Positions 14,940 to 23,566 of a DNA stretch of 64,000 bases are shown piece by piece. The number at the start of each line of letters is the position of its first letter. The stretch's first letter is position 1. The position numbers and the translations under genes were made by a program. Source of the DNA: an uncultured bacterium (GTDB lineage Bacteria; Cyanobacteriota; Vampirovibrionia; Gastranaerophilales; Gastranaerophilaceae); contig CASFPS010000005.1 in NCBI GenBank assembly GCA_949296355.1, forward strand, positions 1 to 64,000. The letters are read 5' to 3'. Below the pieces are notes generated by a model. The model ran no database searches, had not been told where the DNA came from, and worked only from the letters and a program-made list of their open reading frames with translations.

Positions 14940-15238
14940 AATTAACCTCCTAAAACTATTAACTTTTGCCCTTTTCCTTACAAAAAAGGCAGGGTGAACC
15001 TTTGTGTCGGAATCATTTAGTAGTGCAGGGTAAACACACCCTGCCGGCTAAGGGCATTTTACGCCCTCATACTCTTGAAAGATTTATCCTACGCAGCGTT
15101 TGGGCTTTGTTTCAAAATCAAGTACAAAATTATATTACTACATTTTTATTTTTCACCATAAGATTGTTAAGACTTTTTTACATCTTAACCCAGAATTCAG
15201 TGTTTATGGTATTTTTATTATAGATAAGGAGAGTAAAA
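14940..15238. repeat. Prophage right-edge spacer with hairpin repeats
   Basis: No supportable gene. It contains GCAGGGTAAACACACCCTGC (hairpin, about 15026-15045) and AGGGCATTTTACGCCCT (about 15052-15068). No integrase, attachment-site duplication or tRNA is visible here, so the right junction of the prophage cannot be defined. Confidence 0.55.
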
Positions 15239-16204
15239 ATGAAAGCAATCGTATTTGATAACGGACTAAAACTTGATAAAAATTATCCGAAACCGACTCC
15301 TCAAAAAGGGGAAGCTTTAATAAGAGTCACTCTTGCAGGAATTTGTAACACCGATTATGAAATCACAAAAGGCTACATGGGCTATAAAGGTATTTTAGGA
15401 CACGAATTTGTCGGAGTAGTGGAAGAAGTTAACGGAGAAGATAAATCACTCGTCGGCAAAAGAGTCGTGGCAGAAATAAGCTACGGCTGCAATGACCCAG
15501 ATTGCGAATGGTGTGCAAAAAAGAATTACCGCCACTGCCCGAACCGCCATACACTCGGAATCTGGAGGAAAGACGGATGTTTTGCAGAATACATGACCAT
15601 GCCAGTTAATGTTTTGTTTGAAGTTCCGGATAATGTAACCGATGAACAGGCAGTTTTTGTAGAACCGCTTGCTGCAGCCTGTGAAATAACAGAACAGCTT
15701 CATATTGAACCTATGCAGAAAGTTGTTGTTTTAGGCGACGGTAAACTCGGGCTTACAACTGCTTTAACTCTTAATTCTCAGAATTTAGATGTTCTGCTTA
15801 TCGGAAAACACCAAAACAAGCTTGACATAGCAAAAGCTCAGGGAGTAAAAACGCAGCTTTTAGAAACTTTTACCCCTCAAAAAATCTATGATGTTGTAGT
15901 AGAAGCAACAGGTACAGCCTCCGGTTTTGAAACCTCAATGTCTCTAACTAAACCGAGAGGAACACTGGTTTTAAAAAGCACGGTTGCAAGCGGTAAAGAG
16001 TTAAACCTCGCGCCGATTGTTATTGATGAAATAACAGTTTTAGGCTCCCGCTGCGGTCAATTCCCGCCGGCACTAAGACTTTTAAAGAACAAAAGAATAG
16101 ATTTTACTCCGTTTATCAGCGGAATTTACTCAATCGATGATGCTATAGAAGCGTTTGAGGCAAATAAATCAAAAGAAAGCATAAAGATTTTGATTAAAAT
16201 GTAG
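15239..16204 (+). CDS. Zinc-dependent medium-chain alcohol dehydrogenase-like protein
   Basis: 321 residues. Catalytic zinc ligands are visible at Cys36 (AGICNTDYE) and His55/Glu56 (GHEF). A structural-zinc lobe is seen as CNDPDCEWCAKKNYRHCPNR. The Rossmann nucleotide-binding part has VVVLGDGKLG. The family oxidises alcohols or polyols with NAD(P)+; the substrate is not evident. It is about 20-30 residues shorter than usual. Start chosen at ATG after a GGAGAG site. It lies 2 nt before rlmH and so probably shares its transcript. No other sugar or alcohol genes nearby narrow the function. Confidence 0.8.
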   Translation: MKAIVFDNGLKLDKNYPKPTPQKGEALIRVTLAGICNTDYEITKGYMGYKGILGHEFVGVVEEVNGEDKSLVGKRVVAEISYGCNDPDCEWCAKKNYRHCPNRHTLGIWRKDGCFAEYMTMPVNVLFEVPDNVTDEQAVFVEPLAAACEITEQLHIEPMQKVVVLGDGKLGLTTALTLNSQNLDVLLIGKHQNKLDIAKAQGVKTQLLETFTPQKIYDVVVEATGTASGFETSMSLTKPRGTLVLKSTVASGKELNLAPIVIDEITVLGSRCGQFPPALRLLKNKRIDFTPFISGIYSIDDAIEAFEANKSKESIKILIKM

Positions 16205-16206
16205 TT

Positions 16207-16677
16207 ATGAAAATAAAAATAATTGCTTTAGGAAAAATTAAAGAAAAATTTTTAAAAGAAGGAATTGAAGAGTTCCTAAAACGCCTTACGCCTTATGCCG
16301 CAATTGAGATAATTGAACTGCAGCCGGTTGAAATAAAAGACGAAAACCTTACAGAAAAAGCATTGCTACAGGAAGGTGAAAAAATTCTTTCTTCAATAAA
16401 AAATGATTCTTTTGTGATAACTCTTGAAATAGGCGGAAAGCAGCTCTCGTCGGAAGAATTTGCAGATAAAATAAATGAAATTTCAAATTCGGGCGTGAGT
16501 GAACTGGTATTTATAATCGGCTCTTCCTGCGGACTTGCTAAAACGGTTTCTGCAAGAGCCAATTTTAAACTTTCAATGTCTAAAATGACTTTCCTTCATC
16601 AATTTTCACGATTACTTCTTGTAGAACAAATCTACAGAGCATTTAAGATTTTGAAAAACGAAACATACCATAAATAA
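16207..16677 (+). CDS. rlmH: 23S rRNA m3-pseudouridine methyltransferase RlmH
   Basis: 156 residues, the typical length. RlmH (SPOUT class) methylates pseudouridine in helix 69 of 23S rRNA on assembled ribosomes. Signs: KIKIIALGKIKEKF at the N-terminus, ITLEIGGKQLSSEEFADKI, then FIIGSSCGLA for the SAM knot, and the highly conserved end LLLVEQIYRAFKILKNETYHK split here as LLLVEQIYRAFKILK and NETYHK. It follows the dehydrogenase gene almost immediately (stop TAG, then TT, then ATG). It appears intact. Confidence 0.93.
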   Translation: MKIKIIALGKIKEKFLKEGIEEFLKRLTPYAAIEIIELQPVEIKDENLTEKALLQEGEKILSSIKNDSFVITLEIGGKQLSSEEFADKINEISNSGVSELVFIIGSSCGLAKTVSARANFKLSMSKMTFLHQFSRLLLVEQIYRAFKILKNETYHK

Positions 16678-16679
16678 TG

Positions 16680-16708
16680 TTGTGTTGAACAACAACGCAT
16701 GATAAAAT
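16680..16708 (+). promoter_or_regulatory. Promoter of the UbiA-type gene (leaderless layout)
   Basis: TTGTGT (16680-16685), 17 bp spacer, TAAAAT (16703-16708), then 6 nt to the ATG. The spacing equals that of the two prophage membrane genes, so leaderless starts may be a general habit of this organism. Confidence 0.4.
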
Positions 16709-16714
16709 TACTGT

Positions 16715-17683
16715 ATGCTTAATCAGATTACAACTATTTTAGAATGCTCAAGAGTTTTTTCCCTTCCTATGACAATTATGTCATGGTTAGTAATTTTTAC
16801 ATATTCATCTCTTGTTGCAGGGCATATAAGATACGGGTTTCTTGCGCTAATAGGGGTTTGCCTTGCTCATCTCGCGGCAAATGTCTTTGACGATTATTTT
16901 GATTATAAATCACTTATAAAGCAGGTGGATTTTAATAAAAAAGAGTATTTAAAAAATTCACAAAAAACAAAGTGCCGCTATATAATAGCCGGTCTTATGA
17001 AACCGCGGCAGATTTTTGCACTGGGCTGTATTTATCTCTTGCTTGCAATATTGATAGGCGTGTACTTCTTCTTCAAATGCGGAGCCGGGGTTATTTATTT
17101 TGCGCTTATTGGCGGAATATTAACTGTTTTATATTCTTTCCTATCCAAAATAAGGCTTTCTGAAGTTGCTGTAGCTATTGCATACGGTCCGGCATTATTC
17201 GGCGGAATTTATTATGTAATGACAAAAACCTATTCGTGGGATGCGATTATACTTTCAATTCCTTCAATGATTGTAACAGTTATTTTGTTATACATTCATA
17301 CGGTAATGGATTTTGATTTTGATATTAACGAAGGGCACAAAACAATTGCAAATTCGTTTAACTCAAGGCTGGATTCGCTTGTAGTTCTCAAGTGGCTTTT
17401 AATACTTGCATATATTACTCCCGTGCTTCTTTGTATTTTTGATATTGCAGACTGGCAGGTATTTGCAGTCTGGCTTACAATACCGCTTGCAGTTGATTTA
17501 TACAAGTCTATGGTAGATTTTTCCGCCGATCCGGAATCTGTTCCGGAGCATAAGTGGTATCATTTTCCGATGGAAAATATGATGGGTGAGCCGGCTTTTA
17601 TGACAAGGATTTATCAGTCAAGAAATTTAATGATTTATTATTCGCTTGTTTTAACAATCTCAATAATTTTAGCTCTTGTTTAA
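16715..17683 (+). CDS. UbiA-family prenyltransferase
   Basis: 322 residues, multi-pass. The first aspartate-rich motif is NVFDDYFDY and the second is DFDFDINEGHKT, the two sites that bind the prenyl diphosphate through Mg2+. At least seven hydrophobic segments are seen. Family members (MenA, UbiA, chlorophyll synthase) attach isoprenoid chains to aromatic acceptors; in this window there are no menaquinone genes to decide the acceptor. The second motif region is longer than in standard MenA. No Shine-Dalgarno; a candidate promoter ends 6 nt before the ATG. It is followed by a radical SAM gene, possibly with its own leader. Confidence 0.8.
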   Translation: MLNQITTILECSRVFSLPMTIMSWLVIFTYSSLVAGHIRYGFLALIGVCLAHLAANVFDDYFDYKSLIKQVDFNKKEYLKNSQKTKCRYIIAGLMKPRQIFALGCIYLLLAILIGVYFFFKCGAGVIYFALIGGILTVLYSFLSKIRLSEVAVAIAYGPALFGGIYYVMTKTYSWDAIILSIPSMIVTVILLYIHTVMDFDFDINEGHKTIANSFNSRLDSLVVLKWLLILAYITPVLLCIFDIADWQVFAVWLTIPLAVDLYKSMVDFSADPESVPEHKWYHFPMENMMGEPAFMTRIYQSRNLMIYYSLVLTISIILALV

Positions 17684-17738
17684 TTCTGCCACTTTTTTAA
17701 ACTGACTTGAATACCTCTTATGACCTAAGCTTTATATT

Positions 17739-17838
17739 AGAGGAAAGTTTAATGAAACCATGGCGGTCAGGATTTAATATAATAAAGAATCCTCATCGCT
17801 CAAACTTTCCTCTCTTTTTTCTAAGAGAGGTTTCTTTA
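17739..17838 (+). promoter_or_regulatory. Attenuator-like leader of the radical SAM gene
   Basis: A 12 bp perfect inverted repeat AGAGGAAAGTTT (17739-17750) / AAACTTTCCTCT (17802-17813) is followed by CTTTTTT, a terminator form. The 3' arm also belongs to a second hairpin, CCTCTCTT-TTTTCT-AAGAGAGG (17809-17830), which hides an AGAGAGG ribosome-site-like sequence. The two structures cannot form together. Downstream is the ATG at 17854. Confidence 0.45.
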
Positions 17839-17853
17839 TGTTATAACTGTTAT

Positions 17854-18921
17854 ATGAATTATTCAAACTTATTTGATTTTGCGAGGAATTTATATACTTC
17901 GCTTTCATACAACGATAAATACGGAAGAGCAAAAATCCCGTTCAGATACTTTTTAGAGTTGACATACAGATGCAATCTTGCCTGCCCTTATTGTTATGTC
18001 GGAAAAGAAAGAAACAAAAATGAACTTACGACAGAGGAGTGGAAAAAAGTTATTGATGAGCTTCCTTTTTATTCAATAGCAACGCTTGTGGGCGGAGAGC
18101 CTCTTGTGAGAAAAGATTTTATTGATATTTTTGCTTATACTTCAAAAAGAATTATGAATAAAGTCCACGTGGTTTCAAACGGGATATTAATAAATGATGA
18201 GATTATTAAAGCGTTTATCAAATACCGTCTTCTGCTGCTCTCGGTTTCTCTGGACGGCTGGGGAGAAAACCATGATAAAAACAGAGGAAAAGAGGGTATT
18301 TTTGACAAAATTGTTTCCAATCTTGAGAATCTAAAATCCCAAAAACCGAAACAAATGGTTGATATAAAAACAATTGTACTTGAAAACAATCTTGATGATC
18401 TGGTTAAGCTTTATAAATTTTGCGAAAAAATGGGGTTTGAATTCCTCTCGATATCGTTTTTGAGAAATAATAACTGGAAACAAAATTCCATTCTGCAAGA
18501 AAGTTTTATACCGGAATTTACGCATAATTATCCGATAAATTGTTATTTTGATATGGAACATTTTAAGGAAGTCTTTAGAGAAATTGAAAGCTTGAAGGGA
18601 AAAACAAAACTGCGCTTTTCACCAAAATTTGAATACTCAAAAAATCCTCTGGAAACAATCGAAAAGTTTTTTAACCTGCCTCCGGAGACTCCCGTAAATA
18701 AGATTTACAAACCCTGCACATATCCTTATAACAATATGATGATAAATCCCGAAGGATTTGTTTACCCTTGTCTTTCGATGAAAATAGGCAATGTAAAAGA
18801 AAAAAGCCTGAAAGAACTTTTTAATGCCCCTCATTATTGCTGCTTCCGGAAGAATCTCAAAGCAAGCGGCGGAACCTTCGGTGCCTGCCAGATGTGCTGC
18901 GAGCTGGAGCCGAAGCAGTAA
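17854..18921 (+). CDS. Radical SAM protein with SPASM-like C-terminus
   Basis: 355 residues from the chosen ATG. The 4Fe-4S/SAM motif is YRCNLACPYCYVGKE; GGEPL is the usual second landmark. The C-terminus has cysteines in CTYPYNNMM, PEGFVYPCLSM, and CQMCCEL, as in SPASM proteins that bind auxiliary clusters and modify peptides or proteins. No precursor peptide gene was recognised next to it. The frame stays open 49 codons further upstream (to 17707), but that part is the attenuator-like leader and has no ribosome site, so I start at 17854. A terminator follows at 18953. Confidence 0.78.
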   Translation: MNYSNLFDFARNLYTSLSYNDKYGRAKIPFRYFLELTYRCNLACPYCYVGKERNKNELTTEEWKKVIDELPFYSIATLVGGEPLVRKDFIDIFAYTSKRIMNKVHVVSNGILINDEIIKAFIKYRLLLLSVSLDGWGENHDKNRGKEGIFDKIVSNLENLKSQKPKQMVDIKTIVLENNLDDLVKLYKFCEKMGFEFLSISFLRNNNWKQNSILQESFIPEFTHNYPINCYFDMEHFKEVFREIESLKGKTKLRFSPKFEYSKNPLETIEKFFNLPPETPVNKIYKPCTYPYNNMMINPEGFVYPCLSMKIGNVKEKSLKELFNAPHYCCFRKNLKASGGTFGACQMCCELEPKQ

Positions 18922-18952
18922 AATTCAGCATAGTAAATTACATCTGACATAA

Positions 18953-18982
18953 AAAATCCGGCTGATAAATGAACCGGATTTT
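18953..18982 (+). terminator. Terminator after the radical SAM gene
   Basis: AAAATCCGG / CCGGATTTT, 9 bp stem and 12 nt loop, followed by ACGTCTTTCC. Confidence 0.7.
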
Positions 18983-19066
18983 ACGTCTTTCCTATATTTA
19001 AAGGATTTCAATTAATTAAAAATATAGTTTAATATAAACAGAATAGTATACAATTCGGAGATAGTT

Positions 19067-19837
19067 ATGGATATTTTTGCAGTCATCGGGCTGTTTTTCG
19101 GTATTACAATGATTTTGATAGGGCAAGCCATGGAAGGCGGTAATATCGGACAGCTATTACAAATAACGGCAGCATTTATTGTTCTCGGCGGTACTACAGG
19201 TGCGGTTCTTTTAAGTTTCCCGCCAAAGACTCTGCTTTCGGCAATAAAAATGTTAAAAAATGTATTTATGCCGCCAAAAACTGATTTTAATGCTCTTATA
19301 ACAGAAATCGGCGGTTTTGCAACAAAGGCAAGAAAAGAAGGCATTATTTCTCTTGAAAAAGAAGCATATAATGCATCTGACGCATTGTTAACCCTCGGTC
19401 TCGGCGCTGTAGCGGACGGTACAGACCCGACATTAGTCAGAGAAATGATGGAAAACCAGATTGAACAATTTGAAAATTATATAAACAATGCTGCAAAAGT
19501 TTTTGAATCATTCGGAGGATACTCTCCGACACTCGGTATTATCGGTGCAGTTATGGGGTTGATTCAGGTTATGCAGAACCTCTCTGACCCGTCAAAGCTC
19601 GGCGCCGGTATTGCGGTTGCATTCGTTGCAACAATTTACGGTCTGTTTGCGGCAAACCTGGTTATGATTCCTATTAGTACACGTATTAAATTTATCTTTC
19701 AGGATGTAATGTTATACAAAAATATGATACTTGAAGGCGTTTTATCAATTCAAGCCGGAGAAAGCCCTGTTTTGATTGAAAGAAAACTGCGTTCCTTCAT
19801 TCTGGAAGGTAATAAGGAAGAGAATCCGAATGGCTAG
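19067..19837 (+). CDS. motA: Flagellar motor stator protein MotA
   Basis: 256 residues, four membrane segments: MDIFAVIGLFFGITMILIG, LLQITAAFIVLGGTTGAVLL, GYSPTLGIIGAVMGLIQVM and GIAVAFVATIYGLFAANLV. The proline after GYS and the cytoplasmic loop rich in charged residues are those by which MotA couples proton (or sodium) flow to the rotor. Ribosome site GGAG 9 nt before ATG. The motB gene overlaps its end by 8 nt. Stator genes imply motility by flagella, although no filament gene is in the window; an Exb/Tol-type role is less likely because of the partner's OmpA domain. Confidence 0.92.
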   Translation: MDIFAVIGLFFGITMILIGQAMEGGNIGQLLQITAAFIVLGGTTGAVLLSFPPKTLLSAIKMLKNVFMPPKTDFNALITEIGGFATKARKEGIISLEKEAYNASDALLTLGLGAVADGTDPTLVREMMENQIEQFENYINNAAKVFESFGGYSPTLGIIGAVMGLIQVMQNLSDPSKLGAGIAVAFVATIYGLFAANLVMIPISTRIKFIFQDVMLYKNMILEGVLSIQAGESPVLIERKLRSFILEGNKEENPNG

Positions 19838-20891
19838 AAAAAAGAAGCATCCCGAACATGAAAATCTGGAAAGATGGCTGGTATCTTATGCAGACTTTAT
19901 AACGCTATTATTCGCAACCTTCGTTGTGTTATACGCTCTTGCTCAGGTGGATGCTACTGATTTTGCAAAGCTCGAGGAATCTCTTAAAAATGCATTTGCT
20001 CAAAGCGGCTCCTTGTTTGACGGTCAGCAGTCGGTTATGGACGGAAGCGACTCCCTGTTTGACCAGCAGCAGGCAAACTCCTTTATTCCGAGTCTGATGC
20101 TCGAATACATCAGTCCTAAATATGAAGAAGAGTCGTTTAAAGAGATTGAAGAATCCATACAAAAGCTTACGGAAGCGGGAGAGCTTGACGGAATTTCCAC
20201 CAAAATAACAGATAAAGGACTTTTAATAACTTTTGACGACAAATATCTCTTTGCTCCGGCTTCCGCTTATCTTGACAGCAGTGCCAAAAAACTTTTAGAT
20301 AAAGTAGGTGTTTTGATTTGCAAAAAATTTGTACTCCACGCAATGAGGATAGAAGGTCATACGGACAGCGACCCGATAAGCAGCGTCCAATATCCGTCTA
20401 ACTGGGAGCTTTCAGCAGCCAGAGCCTCATCGGTTGTAAGATATATGATTTCACGATTTAAATTTTCTCCGTCTCTATTCTCCGCAATCGGATATGCAGA
20501 TACAAGACCTCTCGAGACTGCAATTTCTCCTAAAGATCCGGCAAACAGAAGGGTAGAAATTCTTGTTATGAAAAACAAGTACAGGAGAGAATTTGAAACC
20601 ATACACGATACTACCATGAATCTTACAAAAGCCCAGCAGGAAGCAATACAAAGACAGCGGCAGCAAATTATTCAGGAAGTTGAGGGAGATTCAATTTCTC
20701 CTGCTGCAAGAAAATTACTGGAAGAAAACAGAGAAAGAATTAAAAAACAAAAAAGTGAAAAGCTTTCTAAGAGCAACATGGAATTATACGTAAACCTTGA
20801 TAAAGAAGGTAACAGTTCTATGCCGCCGATTGAAAGACGGGTAATAAGATTGGATTCAAACATACCCGAGGATGAGGATTTTGGATTATGA
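19830..20891 (+). CDS. motB: Flagellar motor stator protein MotB
   Basis: 353 residues from the ATG at 19830 (ribosome site GGAAGAG 6 nt upstream); the open frame extends upstream inside motA but without a ribosome site. A single membrane segment with the ion-binding aspartate is seen in SYADFITLLFATFVVLYAL. After a linker, an OmpA-like peptidoglycan-binding domain follows: IEGHTDSDPI, NWELSAARASSVVRYM, GYADTRPL and NRRVEILV. The C-terminus is a 90-residue charged extension (QQEAIQRQRQQIIQEV...), longer than usual. It anchors MotA to the wall. Its last 4 nt overlap the next gene. Confidence 0.92.
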   Translation: MARKKKHPEHENLERWLVSYADFITLLFATFVVLYALAQVDATDFAKLEESLKNAFAQSGSLFDGQQSVMDGSDSLFDQQQANSFIPSLMLEYISPKYEEESFKEIEESIQKLTEAGELDGISTKITDKGLLITFDDKYLFAPASAYLDSSAKKLLDKVGVLICKKFVLHAMRIEGHTDSDPISSVQYPSNWELSAARASSVVRYMISRFKFSPSLFSAIGYADTRPLETAISPKDPANRRVEILVMKNKYRREFETIHDTTMNLTKAQQEAIQRQRQQIIQEVEGDSISPAARKLLEENRERIKKQKSEKLSKSNMELYVNLDKEGNSSMPPIERRVIRLDSNIPEDEDFGL

Positions 20892-21490
20892 TACAATTTT
20901 CGGTAGGAATGTCACTGGGTCCGACTTCATCAGTAGAAAGCGGAGTTGCGGTAAGAGAAATTTCAACTGGAAAACTGATTTACGTAGATAAGTTGTTTTC
21001 TATGAACGATGTCCAATTTTTTCTGGATAATTATTCTTCTGTTAAGGATTCTGTATTTTGTATTTCTCTTCCGTGGGATAACACAATGATTGAAGGGAAA
21101 TGGCGGGTCTTATCAAAGCCTTACCAGCTTATCCATTCCGGAGAAACAGAGTTTCCGAACAGAGATAACTGGATGCAGCGTTTTTCAACAAGAGGGAGTG
21201 AATTGTTCTTAAAACTAAAATCCGAGGGCGTTGATATTTCAAGATTTGAAATTTATCTTACAAGACAAAGGTTTAACCTTTACTCCAATTTTAAAGAACG
21301 CTCAAGCGCTGATTGCAAATTCCTTCAATCCGCACTCAAATTAGAATACGGGTTTGATTCTCTTCCTTCAAATATGATGCCAGTTGCACAATTGGAAGCA
21401 ATCGTCGGCTGCCTGCTTGCGGAAGAAAAGCTTAAAAACAACACAAGAACAATATTTGAATTTAAAGGGCTTGACGTTATTAATCTTTAA
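20888..21490 (+). CDS. Unknown protein coupled to motB, possible RNase H-like fold
   Basis: 200 residues. The gene starts within the stop of motB (ATGA), so it is translationally coupled. The alternation SVESGVAVREISTGKLIYVD, then VFCISLPWDN, then FEIYLTRQRFN, and finally QLEAIVGCLLAEEKL resembles the order of strands and helices in DUF429/RNase H-like proteins, but catalytic acidic residues are not clear. I do not recognise a family with confidence. The tie to motAB suggests a role in motility or its control. No membrane segment or signal. Confidence 0.6.
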   Translation: MIQFSVGMSLGPTSSVESGVAVREISTGKLIYVDKLFSMNDVQFFLDNYSSVKDSVFCISLPWDNTMIEGKWRVLSKPYQLIHSGETEFPNRDNWMQRFSTRGSELFLKLKSEGVDISRFEIYLTRQRFNLYSNFKERSSADCKFLQSALKLEYGFDSLPSNMMPVAQLEAIVGCLLAEEKLKNNTRTIFEFKGLDVINL

Positions 21491-21610
21491 TGTTATTCAT
21501 ATTCTAATATTTCTTGTAAATATTTGTAAAAATCCTTCCGGATTTAAGCAATTTTTCATGTTTACAGGCTTTAACATATCAGATATGTATGTGTCGAAAG
21601 GAAGTAAAAT

Positions 21611-22927
21611 ATGGTTCAATCATTTGATTATAGTGTTAACAGACCGAATTATAACGCAGTAAAGATTAATATAAAAAAACCGGAGGTTAATGCCGGTGAC
21701 AAAAAAACAAGTTATGCAGACGATAACGGAATCTACAATGCGGTCAATATTGAAATAGACAATCCGACAGTTAACACCGAACCTAAAAAAGTTTATGATT
21801 ATCCGTATGCAGAAGAACTTATAACATGCGATATGATGAATTTTAATCCTTGTCCGGTAAAGTTTCCGGTAACATATCATACAACAAATGTTATTCTTCC
21901 TAAGATGGAAAACGAATTAGAAATGGGATTGGAATTTCCTGAGCCGGAAGAAGCCGAAGAGGTTGAAGAGGTTGTAAAAAACGAAACTCCTGAAATAGCT
22001 CCGGAGGAAATTCAGGAAGAAACAGAAACTATCGCTGCAGCCGAGAATGTTGAAGCAGGCGAAAACGAAACAATTGTAACTGATAATAAAGCAGCAGTTA
22101 CGGAAGAAACCAAACCGGAAGTTCCGGAGCCTAATTATACAACTGTAGAAGCTGAAAAAGGTGAAAATGAAATAGCTTTTCACGGGGCTGATGATGAGGC
22201 AAAAGTAAAAGCAGATAACAATGTTCAGGTCAAAAGACCGGAAATTATTCCCGGAGAAGAAATAACTCCTGAAGTTGATATTCCGCTTGTTTTATCTAAT
22301 CTAAAGAGTGAAAACTATGATGTACAGGCGCAGCAGATGGAAGAAATCGCAAGAATTTCTCTTGACAATCCTCAAAATGCGGTACCTTACCTTGTAAGAG
22401 ATGTATTTTCAAGCTTGATAGATATTTCTAAAAAAGATACAACTAACCTTGCAGCACCGTCTGACGCTCAGATAGATGCAAGAAAAAAATTAATTACAAA
22501 CTTTATTCTTATAGAGAATGCAAGACAGCAAAATCGGAAGGATATAAAACTTCCTTATCAGATAACAGAAGCTGATTTTGCACTGGCAAACGAACTCTCG
22601 CCGCTTGAAATGGCTGAACGCAACAAAGAATACGCCCTGACTACAATGGCAATTCTTACAAAAGTTTATACTGATGAAGTAGAAAGACATACAGGGAATG
22701 TAGTTCCGTTTACGGATCTTCCGGGCTCAGCCGCAATTGTTGACGCTCTCAGATACAGTCCGAATGCCGGAGTAAAGATTGCTGCTATTGATTCGCTCAG
22801 ATATATTCAGAGAAAAGAATACAAGGACGAATTATCTACTCTCTACTCCTTAGCTCAGGCAGATCCGAACCCGCAGGTTGCAATGTCGGCAGCTAGAGCG
22901 CTGGAACTGATTAACAGACAGCAATAA
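21611..22927 (+). CDS. HEAT-repeat protein with acidic linker
   Basis: 438 residues. Three zones: residues 1-110 with a Pro/Asn-rich start (VNRPNYNAVKINIKKPEVN and a second similar unit, YNAVNIEIDNPTVN); residues about 110-210 extremely acidic (EPEEAEEVEEVVKNE); and about 215-438 helical with HEAT repeats, clear at the end (DALRYSPNAGVKIAAIDSLRY; ALAQADPNPQVAMSAARALE). HEAT solenoids bind proteins. The duplicated (Y)NAVxIxI-xxPxVN unit at the start is notable. Ribosome site GAAAGGAAG. It follows the motAB operon by 120 nt and may or may not belong to it. Confidence 0.7.
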   Translation: MVQSFDYSVNRPNYNAVKINIKKPEVNAGDKKTSYADDNGIYNAVNIEIDNPTVNTEPKKVYDYPYAEELITCDMMNFNPCPVKFPVTYHTTNVILPKMENELEMGLEFPEPEEAEEVEEVVKNETPEIAPEEIQEETETIAAAENVEAGENETIVTDNKAAVTEETKPEVPEPNYTTVEAEKGENEIAFHGADDEAKVKADNNVQVKRPEIIPGEEITPEVDIPLVLSNLKSENYDVQAQQMEEIARISLDNPQNAVPYLVRDVFSSLIDISKKDTTNLAAPSDAQIDARKKLITNFILIENARQQNRKDIKLPYQITEADFALANELSPLEMAERNKEYALTTMAILTKVYTDEVERHTGNVVPFTDLPGSAAIVDALRYSPNAGVKIAAIDSLRYIQRKEYKDELSTLYSLAQADPNPQVAMSAARALELINRQQ

Positions 22928-22952
22928 TATATAAATTACTACACTACAAAAA

Positions 22953-22984
22953 GAAACGGGCGGGAAAAATTTCCCGCCCGTTTC
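22953..22984. terminator. Bidirectional terminator
   Basis: GAAACGGGCGGGAAA / TTTCCCGCCCGTTTC, 15 bp perfect stem and a 2 nt loop. A TTTTTG tract follows on the minus strand, so it chiefly ends the envelope-stress operon and also separates it from the convergent HEAT gene. Confidence 0.85.
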
Positions 22985-22991
22985 CATATTG

Positions 22992-23549
22992 CTATTTTTG
23001 TTCAATGTCTGCTTGAGGAGGGCAAGGCGGAGGGCATGGACGCTGACCTCTTTTAAAATTTTCCCTGCCTTCTTTTTTCATCTGCTTAAGAATCTTCTTT
23101 TGATCTCTTGTCAAAATTGATTCAAAATCTTTCATATTCTGTTTTCTGATTTGATTTGCCTGTTTTTCTAATTTTGCAAGCTCTTTATCAATTACAGCAA
23201 GCTTTTCTTCCTGCATTTCAACAGAAATTCTTGATAATTTTACTACTCTTGCTTCCTGTCTCTTTAATTTAATCTGCTCCATTACAGGTTTCATTTTTTT
23301 GCGACCTTCAATACGAAGCTCCTTAACTTTTGCTTTCTGTGCTTCCGTTAAACCTAATTTCTGTTCAAAGGCAGCTTCTCTTGCCTTTCTCAGTTTAATC
23401 ATTTCTTCTTTTGAAGGCGGGTTTTTTATCCCTTCGTTTGTTGTCTGAACATTTGTTGCAGTCTCGGCTCCGCCGATTTTTTCTCCGGCAGCATAAGCTG
23501 CTGATGATACGATGCATAATGCACACATCATAATTGCTAATTTTTTCAT
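22992..23549 (-). CDS. Spy/CpxP-like periplasmic protein
   Basis: 185 residues. Signal peptide MKKLAIMMCALCIVSSAAYA, with cleavage likely after AYA. Two LTxxQ motifs, LGLTEAQKAKVKELR and LTRDQKKILKQMKKE, embrace a basic helical region, as in Spy and CpxP chaperones that sense or guard against misfolded envelope proteins. The C-terminus has CPPPCPP. It is the last gene of the operon behind a sigma/anti-sigma pair and so is its likely effector. Ribosome site AGAGAGG. Length and charge fit the family. Confidence 0.8.
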   Translation of the reverse strand: MKKLAIMMCALCIVSSAAYAAGEKIGGAETATNVQTTNEGIKNPPSKEEMIKLRKAREAAFEQKLGLTEAQKAKVKELRIEGRKKMKPVMEQIKLKRQEARVVKLSRISVEMQEEKLAVIDKELAKLEKQANQIRKQNMKDFESILTRDQKKILKQMKKEGRENFKRGQRPCPPPCPPQADIEQK

Positions 23550-23566
23550 AACTTACCTCTCTTGTT

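Noticed and set aside
14966-15223. 85-codon open frame on the plus strand
   Set aside because: It crosses hairpin repeats, has no ribosome site, and has no protein-like pattern.
17707-17853. 49-codon N-terminal extension of the radical SAM protein
   Set aside because: It has no ribosome site and is made of the paired arms of the attenuator-like leader; the family core begins after it.
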